A stretch of DNA of 64,000 bases, taken from positions 3,472,001 through 3,536,000 of the forward strand of contig NZ_CP022412.2 in NCBI RefSeq assembly GCF_002222615.2, given 5' to 3'. Numbering within the stretch: the first letter of the stretch is position 1; each line of letters starts with the position of its first letter. This document shows positions 10,150 to 17,834 of the stretch, piece by piece. The translations under genes were made by a program, and so were the position numbers. The stretch comes from Bacteroides caccae. GTDB lineage: Bacteria > Bacteroidota > Bacteroidia > Bacteroidales > Bacteroidaceae. A model generated the notes under the pieces. That model was given only the letters and a program-made list of their open reading frames with translations, did no database searches and was not told the origin of the DNA.

Positions 10150-11817
10150 ATGTGTGGAATAGCAGGTATACTCAATATAAAAGCTCAAACCAAGGAGCTA
10201 AGAGATAAAGCATTGAAAATGGCTCAGAAAATCCGTCACCGCGGACCGGACTGGAGTGGTATCTATGTAGGTGGAAGTGCGATTTTGGCACACGAACGCC
10301 TTTCAATTGTCGACCCGCAAAGTGGAGGGCAGCCTTTGTACTCTCCCGACCGGAAACAAGTACTTGCCGTAAACGGTGAAATCTATAACCACCGGGAAAT
10401 CCGTACCCGATATGCCGGAAAATATGATTTTCAGACGGGAAGTGATTGTGAAGTTATTCTTGCCCTTTACAAAGACAAAGGCATTCACTTTTTGGAAGAT
10501 ATCAGCGGAATCTTTGCATTCGTTCTCTACGATGAAGAAAAAGATGAATTTCTGATTGCCCGTGACCCAATTGGCGTCATACCTTTATATATAGGCAGGG
10601 ACAAAGACGGGAAAATATATTTCGGCAGCGAGCTGAAAGCTCTTGAAGGATTTTGCGATGAGTATGAATTATTCCTTCCGGGACATTACTATTACAGCAA
10701 GGAAGGGCAAATGAAACGTTGGTACGCACGCGACTGGACGGAATATGAAACTGTAAAAGACAACGATGCGAAAGCCGGCGATGTGAAAGAAGCATTAGAA
10801 GATGCCGTTCATCGCCAATTAATGAGTGATGTGCCTTACGGAGTACTTCTTTCCGGTGGCTTGGATAGTTCTGTTATCTCCGCCATTGCCAAGAAATATG
10901 CGGCCAAACGTATAGAAACAGACGGAGCAAGCGATGCATGGTGGCCTCAACTTCACTCCTTTGCTATCGGTCTGAAAGGTGCACCCGACTTGATAAAAGC
11001 ACGTGAGGTTGCCGAATATATCGGTACCGTACACCACGAAATAAACTACACCGTGCAGGAAGGACTAGATGCGATCCGTGATGTTATCTATTTTATCGAA
11101 ACGTATGATGTAACTACCGTACGGGCTTCCACTCCTATGTATCTATTGGCACGTGTCATTAAATCTATGGGAATCAAAATGGTGCTGAGCGGAGAAGGTG
11201 CCGACGAAGTTTTCGGAGGATACCTTTATTTCCATAAGGCTCCCACCCCACAAGCATTTCATGAAGAAACAGTACGTAAACTTTCTAAATTACACATGTA
11301 TGACTGTCTTCGTGCTAATAAAAGTTTGTCAGCTTGGGGCGTAGAGGGACGTGTACCATTCTTAGACAAAGAGTTTCTTGATGTCGCAATGACGTTGAAT
11401 CCGAAAGCCAAAATGTGTCCCGGAAAAAACATTGAAAAGAGAATCGTACGCGAAGCCTTTGCCGATATGCTACCGGAAAGCGTGGCATGGAGACAGAAAG
11501 AGCAGTTCAGTGACGGTGTAGGGTATTCCTGGATTGATACGTTAAAAGAAATAACCACTGCTGCCGTAAGTGATGAACAAATGGAAAACGCGGCCGGGCG
11601 CTTCCCTATCAATACCCCGCAAAATAAAGAAGAATATTATTACCGCAGTATCTTTGAAGAACATTTCCCCAGCGAAAGTGCAGCACGCAGTGTACCCAGT
11701 GTTCCCAGCGTAGCCTGCTCTACAGCAGAAGCGCTGGCATGGGATATCGCCTTCAAGAACCTGAATGAACCGAGCGGACGCGCAGTAAAAGGAATACATG
11801 AAGAAGCCTATACTTAA
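10150..11817 (+). CDS. asnB: Asparagine synthase (glutamine-hydrolysing)
   Basis: AsnB makes asparagine from aspartate, ATP and glutamine. Met1 is followed directly by the catalytic Cys2 (MCGIAGILN), and RHRGPDWSG and NGEIYNH complete the class II glutaminase domain. The synthetase domain has the PP-motif LLSGGLDSSVISA near residue 234 and LSGEGADEVFGGY near 350. The 555-residue length is normal for bacterial AsnB. It starts 4 nt after gltD, so translation is probably coupled. The operon therefore produces glutamate and spends glutamine on asparagine together. Confidence 0.95.
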   Translation: MCGIAGILNIKAQTKELRDKALKMAQKIRHRGPDWSGIYVGGSAILAHERLSIVDPQSGGQPLYSPDRKQVLAVNGEIYNHREIRTRYAGKYDFQTGSDCEVILALYKDKGIHFLEDISGIFAFVLYDEEKDEFLIARDPIGVIPLYIGRDKDGKIYFGSELKALEGFCDEYELFLPGHYYYSKEGQMKRWYARDWTEYETVKDNDAKAGDVKEALEDAVHRQLMSDVPYGVLLSGGLDSSVISAIAKKYAAKRIETDGASDAWWPQLHSFAIGLKGAPDLIKAREVAEYIGTVHHEINYTVQEGLDAIRDVIYFIETYDVTTVRASTPMYLLARVIKSMGIKMVLSGEGADEVFGGYLYFHKAPTPQAFHEETVRKLSKLHMYDCLRANKSLSAWGVEGRVPFLDKEFLDVAMTLNPKAKMCPGKNIEKRIVREAFADMLPESVAWRQKEQFSDGVGYSWIDTLKEITTAAVSDEQMENAAGRFPINTPQNKEEYYYRSIFEEHFPSESAARSVPSVPSVACSTAEALAWDIAFKNLNEPSGRAVKGIHEEAYT

Positions 11818-11939
11818 CTGACGACAGAAAGAATCACAGAATCGGTTATTTCTGTTACTTTCTTGTAGTATTTCTATTCTAAATCCCAAGGATTAACGCA
11901 GATTAGCATATAATTGACTAATTTGCGTTTTCTTTTTTA

Positions 11940-11947
11940 TAATTTTG
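11940..11947 (+). promoter_or_regulatory. Possible -7 box (TAATTTTG) for the glycerophosphodiesterase gene
   Basis: TAATTTTG matches TAnnTTTG, 48 bp before the ATG at 11996. The upstream TTG triplets are not at the canonical 19-21 bp spacing, so the call rests on the -7 box alone. Confidence 0.4.
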
Positions 11948-11995
11948 AAGCCAAACCCAATTAAACCTATATAAACCCTTTAAAAGATAAAACGA

Positions 11996-12763
11996 ATGAA
12001 TTTAAAAAAAATGATGATAGGTTCCGCCCTTTTAATGGCTGCATGTTGTATGCAGGCGCAGACAAAAGCAATTGCTCACCGCGGTTTCTGGAAAACCCCG
12101 GGATCATCACAAAACAGTATTACATCACTTCTAAAAGCAGACTCTATCGGTTGTTATGGTTCAGAATTTGATGTTTGGCTTACTAAAGACAGCAAGTTAG
12201 TAGTCAATCATGATCCTGTGTACAAAATGAGACCTATGGAGTATTCTAAAGGAGACGCGCTCACTGGGTTGAAATTATCAAATGGAGAAAACCTCCCAAG
12301 TCTGGAGCAGTACTTAAAAGTCGGAAAAGAACATAATACTAAACTGATACTTGAACTGAAAGCACTTAACAGCAAAAAGCGCGAAACCAAAGCCGTTCAG
12401 GAAATTCTGGCTACGGTGAAAAAAATGGGATTAGAGAGCCGCATGGAATATATCACTTTCTCATTGCATGCCATGAAAGAGTTTATCCGCCTGGCACCTG
12501 CCGGCACTCCGGTATTCTATCTGAACGGTGAATTATCTCCGAAAGAATTAAAAGGACTCGGGGCTACGGGTCTTGACTATCACATGGGAGTGATTAAAAA
12601 ACATCCCGAATGGATTAAAGAAGCTCATGACCTTGGTCTGAAAGTCAATGTGTGGACAGTGGACGAAACCGAAGAAATGAAGTGGTTAATTGAACAGAAA
12701 GTAGATTTCATTACGACCAATGAGCCGGTTGTTTTGTTGGAAGAACTAAAAAAGAATAAATAA
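11996..12763 (+). CDS. Glycerophosphodiester phosphodiesterase family protein, exported
   Basis: This family hydrolyses glycerophosphodiesters to glycerol 3-phosphate and an alcohol. The 255-residue protein starts with a signal peptide (KK, hydrophobic GSALLMAACCMQAQ) cleaved near residue 22, so it acts in the periplasm or at the outer surface. Catalytic elements are present: AHRGFW near 28, EFDVWLTKD near 58 with NHDPV, and LELKAL near 121. The C-terminal VWTVDETEEM...DFITTNEP is typical of the TIM barrel. It appears monocistronic, with its own promoter box and an insertion sequence starting 38 bp after the stop. Confidence 0.9.
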   Translation: MNLKKMMIGSALLMAACCMQAQTKAIAHRGFWKTPGSSQNSITSLLKADSIGCYGSEFDVWLTKDSKLVVNHDPVYKMRPMEYSKGDALTGLKLSNGENLPSLEQYLKVGKEHNTKLILELKALNSKKRETKAVQEILATVKKMGLESRMEYITFSLHAMKEFIRLAPAGTPVFYLNGELSPKELKGLGATGLDYHMGVIKKHPEWIKEAHDLGLKVNVWTVDETEEMKWLIEQKVDFITTNEPVVLLEELKKNK

Positions 12764-12800
12764 AACATACACATTCAATACTCTATCCTTCAACATTAAT

Positions 12801-14655
12801 GAAACAAGGTTGTGTCAAAACGCTGACACAGCCTTTTTTTATGCGCAAAGCCCAGACTTTCTCAAGCCCGGGCTTTGTTATTACCCAAAGTTTTCGTATC
12901 TTTAGGTATAAAGTTTTTCGTTATGGCAAAGTTACATTTTCGTCCTTACATTCCCAATCAAACCGTTCTTTTTCCACAAAGAATTGATGAAAACATAGCT
13001 GCGACCGACCCAGTCCGCATCGTGAATGCTGTTATTGACAATCTCAATCTTGAGAGTTTCAAGAAGCTTTATAAGGAAACGGGCCGTTGTCCTTATCATC
13101 CTAAAATGATGCTTAAGGTGATAATCTACGCCTACATGAATAATATCTATTCTTGCCGTAAAATAGAGAAGCACCTCCGTCGTGACATTCATTATATTTG
13201 GCTTGCCGGTAATGAGCATCCGGATTTTATCACGATCAACCGTTTTCGTAACCGTGTAAAGGAGGAAATAAATAATGTATTTACCCAGTTGGTTCTTGTC
13301 CTTGCCGATAAAGGTTTCATCAGCCTTGATGTAGAGTATATCGACGGCACCAAGATTGAATCCAAAGCCAACAAATATACTTTTGTCTGGCGCAAGACAG
13401 TCGAACGGAACCGTACGATACTAATGGATAAAATCCGTATTCTCTTGGAGCAGGTGGATCAAGCCATTGCACAGGAGAACTCTATAAAAGACACATCCGT
13501 GGAGTTTACTCCCTGCAGGCTCTCTGACATAGTGGATGAACTTAAAGAAGCCCTGGAACGCCAGCCTGCAACAAAGGATAAGGAAGAAAAGAAAGCCCTG
13601 CGCAAAAAGAAGAAGCAGGTCATGGAACTTGAAGGGTATCGTGACAAGCTGATAGAATACGACAATCACCTTGATACCCTTGGAGAACGTAACTCCTATT
13701 CCAAGACCGATCCTGGTGCCACATTCATGCGCATGAAAGAAGATGCCATGAAGAACGGGCAGACCAAACCCGGATATAATCTGCAAATAGGTACTGAAAA
13801 CCAATTCATCACAGACTTCCGTCTGTTTCCCAACCCTACCGATACACTGACCCTCATACCTTTTTTCCACTCTTTCCAGTACCGCTATAACCGTTTACCG
13901 AATATCTGTGTGGCAGACTCCGGTTACGGTTCGGAAGAAAATTACCGGTTCATGCAGGAGAATGGGATAGAAGCCTTCATCAAGTACAATTACTTCCATA
14001 AAGAACAGCGTCCTCGTTATACTCCCAACCCGTTCCATGCCGAAAGTCTCCATTACAATGCCCAAGAGGATTATTACGTTTGTCCTATGGGACAGCACAT
14101 GAACCGTATAGGAACCAAACGTGACAAGACAGCGAGCGGATACATCATCGAAAGTGCCCGGTATAAAGCAAAAAGATGCGAAGGTTGCCCTTTGCGTGGC
14201 AGTTGTTTTAAAGCTCGGGGGAACCGTATTATAGAAGTCAACCACCGATTAAATCAATACAAACGGCAGGCACGGGAAAGGTTGCTCTCAGAAGAAGGTA
14301 TCAAGCATAGAGGCAGGAGGTGTATAGAACCAGAGGCTGTGTTTGGACAAATGAAATACAACATGGCATACAGAAGATTCCGGCATGTGGGAGAAGACAA
14401 GGTTACAATGGACTTTGCTTTCTTTGCTATAGCCTTTAATATCAAAAAAATGTGTGCTAAACTGATAAAAGAAGGAAAGGGGCTCATTGCAGTTGCCAAA
14501 TATATGTTTATGGGACTATTTATAACCCGATATAATTGGAATATAGCAACTTGTTGCCAAATGCATGAGGAAAAAGCAGCATAGCCAAAAGAAAATATAG
14601 CAGAACTGTAAAATATAAAAGAGGTTGTGCCAACGTTTTGACACAACCTCGTTTC
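12801..14655 (+). mobile_element. IS1182-family insertion sequence
   Basis: One complete copy with a single transposase gene. The 34-bp ends match at 30 positions. The left end is 12801-12834 and the right end is 14622-14655 in inverted orientation, both beginning GAAAC and containing GGTTGTGTCAAAACG. Each end is also a hairpin in itself (GGTTGTGTC paired with GACACAGCC on the left). No flanking target duplication is visible (TAAT on the left, TCGG on the right). It sits in the gap between two genes that converge on it, so no gene is interrupted. Confidence 0.88.
12923..14584 (+). CDS. IS1182-family transposase
   Basis: A 553-residue DDE transposase. I place the start at the ATG at 12923 (MAKLHFRPYIPNQTVLFP), not at the in-frame codons upstream, because this is the conserved family opening. 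The N-terminal DUF772-type region holds YHPKMMLKVIIYAYMNNIYS and SCRKIEKHLRRDIHYIWLAG. Acidic catalytic positions are likely in VEYIDGTKIESKANKY, NICVADSGYGSEENY and EPEAVFGQMKYNMAYRRF. A Cys cluster (CEGCPLRGSCF near 432) resembles a zinc site common in this family. The frame is intact, so the element may still be mobile. Confidence 0.93.
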   Translation: MAKLHFRPYIPNQTVLFPQRIDENIAATDPVRIVNAVIDNLNLESFKKLYKETGRCPYHPKMMLKVIIYAYMNNIYSCRKIEKHLRRDIHYIWLAGNEHPDFITINRFRNRVKEEINNVFTQLVLVLADKGFISLDVEYIDGTKIESKANKYTFVWRKTVERNRTILMDKIRILLEQVDQAIAQENSIKDTSVEFTPCRLSDIVDELKEALERQPATKDKEEKKALRKKKKQVMELEGYRDKLIEYDNHLDTLGERNSYSKTDPGATFMRMKEDAMKNGQTKPGYNLQIGTENQFITDFRLFPNPTDTLTLIPFFHSFQYRYNRLPNICVADSGYGSEENYRFMQENGIEAFIKYNYFHKEQRPRYTPNPFHAESLHYNAQEDYYVCPMGQHMNRIGTKRDKTASGYIIESARYKAKRCEGCPLRGSCFKARGNRIIEVNHRLNQYKRQARERLLSEEGIKHRGRRCIEPEAVFGQMKYNMAYRRFRHVGEDKVTMDFAFFAIAFNIKKMCAKLIKEGKGLIAVAKYMFMGLFITRYNWNIATCCQMHEEKAA

Positions 14656-14796
14656 TCGGTGTCAAACGTATGGTTTCTTTTAAAGAAAAATGCAAACATA
14701 TAAGAACTTAATTATCAATACACTACATTTTTCGTTATTTTTAATTGAGGAAGAAATTGATATTTCTATGCATACTTATAAAAGATTACAGTCCGA

Positions 14797-15093
14797 TCAC
14801 TTGAAATCATCTAATACATCTTTCAGTTCTTCCACTGTCAACTCCCCAACTTGTCTCCAGAGTTCATTTCTCTTATGTAATAAAAGAAAAGCCGGAATAG
14901 TATCTATGTTATGCGCATCGGCTATTGCCTTATCTTCTCCAACATTTACTCGTACTAATTCGATTGTCCTCTTCTCATAAGTACGGAGTACCGGCCCTAT
15001 CCATTCGTAATGAGGCGACCAGTCCGCATAAAATACAACCAATACCAAATGATTGGTTCGTACTGCTGTTTCTAATTGTTTCTCTATATTCAT
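14797..15093 (-). CDS. Thioredoxin-fold protein lacking the CXXC active site
   Basis: The 98 residues fit a whole thioredoxin fold with no signal peptide, so it is cytoplasmic. The strand LVLVVFYADW is followed by SPHYEWIGPVL where thioredoxins have CGPCKMIAPIL, so both redox cysteines are absent. The cis-proline segment is kept (DTIPAFLLL), as are the following strand and helix (ELTVEELKDVL). It cannot act as a dithiol reductase. A binding or scaffold role, or decay, are the alternatives. It is alone on the minus strand, downstream of the insertion sequence and divergent from dapF. Confidence 0.8.
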   Translation of the reverse strand: MNIEKQLETAVRTNHLVLVVFYADWSPHYEWIGPVLRTYEKRTIELVRVNVGEDKAIADAHNIDTIPAFLLLHKRNELWRQVGELTVEELKDVLDDFK

Positions 15094-15450
15094 ATCTCTA
15101 CATTTTTATATTAATATAGTGCTAGAACAATGAATACGGGAAAAGGTTCTTCAGAGTATCCGGCAAGCAATATGATAGTGAAATAAAGCTATCCGCTTTC
15201 ATTTCGTCAAAACAAGAAGGAGTTTTTTCCTATTCTTATGACTAAATTTAAAGATTATCAAGGCTAATTATTCTTTATATATTATGAAAGTATATGCAAA
15301 ACAATTCACCTAAATAACAGTTTATCAATATACACATATATATAATTTCAGATTATAACCAAACATAGCTATATACGAAACAATTGAAAGTTTACATAAA
15401 ATAAATAGAGATTAGATATATATTTCAATAAAACATAAAGCAAAAAGTCA
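15094..15450. other. AT-rich intergenic gap between the thioredoxin-like gene and dapF
   Basis: About 360 bp without a credible ORF. I see one imperfect hairpin at 15180-15205 (GAAATAAAGC against GCTTTCATTTC) and otherwise only AT-rich sequence leading to the dapF promoter. Confidence 0.5.
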
Positions 15451-15458
15451 TACCTTTG
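15451..15458 (+). promoter_or_regulatory. Bacteroides -7 box (TACCTTTG) for dapF-dapL
   Basis: TACCTTTG fits TAnnTTTG and lies 49 bp upstream of the chosen dapF ATG. It rules out the earlier in-frame start at 15456, which falls inside the box. Confidence 0.6.
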
Positions 15459-15506
15459 CGTTGTAATAAAACAAAAGGATACAACAACCAGCAAATACAA
15501 GTCAAA

Positions 15507-16319
15507 ATGACAAAAAAGATTAAGTTCACTAAAATGCATGGAGCAGGAAATGACTACATATATGTAGACACTACCAACTATCCGATAGCAGCTCCTGAAA
15601 AGAAAGCAATCGAATGGAGCAAGTTCCATACAGGAATTGGGAGTGACGGACTTATATTGATCGGAAACTCTGATAAGGCTGATTTCAGTATGCGTATTTT
15701 CAATGCAGACGGTTCGGAAGCGATGATGTGTGGTAATGGAAGCCGTTGTGTAGGCAAATATGTATATGAATATGGCTTGACTGATAAAACAGAAATCACT
15801 CTGGACACACTGTCGGGAATTAAAATTCTGAAACTTCATGTAGAAGGAAAAACAGTTACAGCAGTCACAGTAGATATGGGCAGTCCATTAGAAACAGGAG
15901 AAGTTCATTTTGAGGACAAATATCCTTTCCGATCAACCAGAGTATCAATGGGAAATCCTCATCTGGTTACTTTCGTGGATGATATTACCCAGATTAATTT
16001 GCCGGAAATCGGCCCTGAATTGGAGAATCATCATCTTTTCCCCGACAGAACCAATGTAGAGTTTGCACAAATTGTCTGCAAAGATACTATACGGATGAGA
16101 GTATGGGAAAGAGGTTCGGGAATTACTCAAGCCTGTGGGACAGGTGCTTGTGCTACCGCAGTAGCAGCCTTCATCAACGAGCTTACAGGAAGAAAAAGCG
16201 ATATAATAATGGACGGTGGTACAGTCACCATTGAATGGGATGAAGCCTCGGGCCATATATTAATGACGGGACCGGCAACTAAAGTTTTTGACGGAGAAAT
16301 TGAAGAAATCGAGGGTTGA
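15507..16319 (+). CDS. dapF: Diaminopimelate epimerase
   Basis: DapF interconverts LL- and meso-diaminopimelate for lysine and peptidoglycan synthesis. From the ATG at 15507 the protein has 270 residues, normal for the family, and begins [21 protein letters not shown]. The two catalytic cysteines are Cys75 in MMCGNGSRC and Cys210 in ACGTGACAT. An upstream in-frame start would place 17 unconserved residues before the conserved opening and overlap the promoter box, so I reject it. dapL follows 58 nt later and makes this enzyme's substrate. Confidence 0.96.
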   Translation: MTKKIKFTKMHGAGNDYIYVDTTNYPIAAPEKKAIEWSKFHTGIGSDGLILIGNSDKADFSMRIFNADGSEAMMCGNGSRCVGKYVYEYGLTDKTEITLDTLSGIKILKLHVEGKTVTAVTVDMGSPLETGEVHFEDKYPFRSTRVSMGNPHLVTFVDDITQINLPEIGPELENHHLFPDRTNVEFAQIVCKDTIRMRVWERGSGITQACGTGACATAVAAFINELTGRKSDIIMDGGTVTIEWDEASGHILMTGPATKVFDGEIEEIEG

Positions 16320-16377
16320 GGGGTTGAAAATGAAGAATTAATAATAATAATTGATAGAAACTTAAAACAATAACCAC

Positions 16378-17610
16378 ATGGCATTAGTAAACGAACACTT
16401 TTTAAAATTACCGGGAAGCTATTTATTCTCGGATATAGCAAAAAAGATAAATACTTTTAGGATAACGCATCCCAAGCAGGACATCATCCGGCTAGGTATC
16501 GGCGATGTTACTCAGCCACTTCCCAAGGCTTGTATCGAAGCAATGCACAAAGCAGTAGAAGAACTAGCCGATAAGGATACATTCCGCGGATATGGTCCTG
16601 AACAGGGATATGATTTTCTAATTGAAGCAATTATAAAAAATGACTTTGCTCCGCGCGGTATTCATTTCTCCGCTTCAGAGATATTCATCAGCGACGGAGC
16701 AAAAAGCGATACTGGAAATATCGGAGATATTCTCCGTCATGACAACAGTGTCGGCGTCACAGACCCTATTTATCCGGTTTATATAGACAGTAACGTCATG
16801 TGCGGACGTGCCGGAGTATTAGAGGAAGAAACAGGTAAGTGGAGTAATGTAACTTATATGCCTTGCACAAGTGAAAATAACTTCATACCCGAAATTCCGG
16901 ACAAACGGATAGATATTGTCTATCTCTGCTATCCGAATAACCCGACTGGCACTACACTGACAAAACCGGAATTGAAGAAATGGGTAGATTACGCTTTGGC
17001 AAATGACACGTTGCTCCTATTCGACGCTGCTTATGAGGCATATATTCAGGATGCGGATGTCCCCCACTCTATTTATGAAATCAAGGGAGCCAAGAAGTGC
17101 GCCATTGAGTTCCGTAGTTTTTCGAAGACGGCAGGATTCACCGGAGTGCGTTGCGGATACACTGTAGTCCCCAAAGAACTTACCGCCGCAACACTCGAAG
17201 GAGACAGAATCCCACTCAACAGACTGTGGAACCGCCGCCAATGTACTAAGTTCAACGGCACTTCCTATATCACTCAACGGGCGGCAGAAGCAGTTTACAG
17301 CGCAGAAGGAAAGGAACAGATTAAAGAAACAATTAACTATTATATGACCAATGCAGGAATCATGAAGGAAGGACTGGAAGCTAGCGGATTGAAAGTTTAC
17401 GGAGGAGTCAACGCTCCCTATTTATGGGTGAAAACCCCGAATGGCCTTTCTTCATGGCGGTTCTTTGAGCAGATGTTGTATGAGGCCAACGTAGTCGGAA
17501 CTCCCGGTGTAGGTTTTGGCCCCAGCGGCGAAGGCTATATCCGTCTGACGGCATTCGGTGAACGTAACGACTGCATTGAAGCCATGAGAAGAATAAAGAA
17601 CTGGCTTTGA
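16378..17610 (+). CDS. dapL: LL-diaminopimelate aminotransferase
   Basis: DapL converts tetrahydrodipicolinate directly to LL-diaminopimelate with glutamate as amino donor, replacing the succinylase steps. The 410-residue fold type I PLP enzyme opens with the family signature KLPGSYLFSDIAKKINTF. It has RLGIGDVTQPLPKACIEAM near 37 and CYPNNPTGTTLTK near 184. The PLP lysine is Lys250 in RSFSKTAGFTGVRCGY. It pairs with dapF in a compact lysine/peptidoglycan operon and draws on the glutamate made by gltBD and glnN nearby. Confidence 0.96.
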   Translation: MALVNEHFLKLPGSYLFSDIAKKINTFRITHPKQDIIRLGIGDVTQPLPKACIEAMHKAVEELADKDTFRGYGPEQGYDFLIEAIIKNDFAPRGIHFSASEIFISDGAKSDTGNIGDILRHDNSVGVTDPIYPVYIDSNVMCGRAGVLEEETGKWSNVTYMPCTSENNFIPEIPDKRIDIVYLCYPNNPTGTTLTKPELKKWVDYALANDTLLLFDAAYEAYIQDADVPHSIYEIKGAKKCAIEFRSFSKTAGFTGVRCGYTVVPKELTAATLEGDRIPLNRLWNRRQCTKFNGTSYITQRAAEAVYSAEGKEQIKETINYYMTNAGIMKEGLEASGLKVYGGVNAPYLWVKTPNGLSSWRFFEQMLYEANVVGTPGVGFGPSGEGYIRLTAFGERNDCIEAMRRIKNWL

Positions 17611-17644
17611 GCAGACATAGAATGGTTCTCTTATTATGATGTAA

Positions 17645-17773
17645 GAGGTGGCAGCAGGTATGGGATTCATCATCTTCAAAGTGCTCGACAAAGTCCACGG
17701 ACTCCGCGTTCCGGCACGAGTTGAAGAAGAAAGGCTGGATATCTACGAACACGGAGAATCAGCATACAACTAA
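17645..17773 (+). pseudogene. C-terminal remnant of an ammonium transporter gene
   Basis: Between dapL and glnN a reading frame with no start keeps about 42 codons. It reads EVAAGMGFIIFKVLDKVHGL, then RVPARVEEERLDIYEHGESA, then YN and stop. The hydrophobic end of the last membrane helix followed by GLRV...EE...LDIxEHG is the characteristic cytoplasmic tail of Amt/AmtB proteins. A stop codon lies immediately upstream in this frame and nothing of the other ten helices is present. This is the scar of a deleted amt gene, which fits the nitrogen-assimilation setting. Confidence 0.8.
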
Positions 17774-17834
17774 CCATATAAGAGAACGTAATTATTTACT
17801 CTAACATATTTAACAATAAATCAAATTAGGTATT

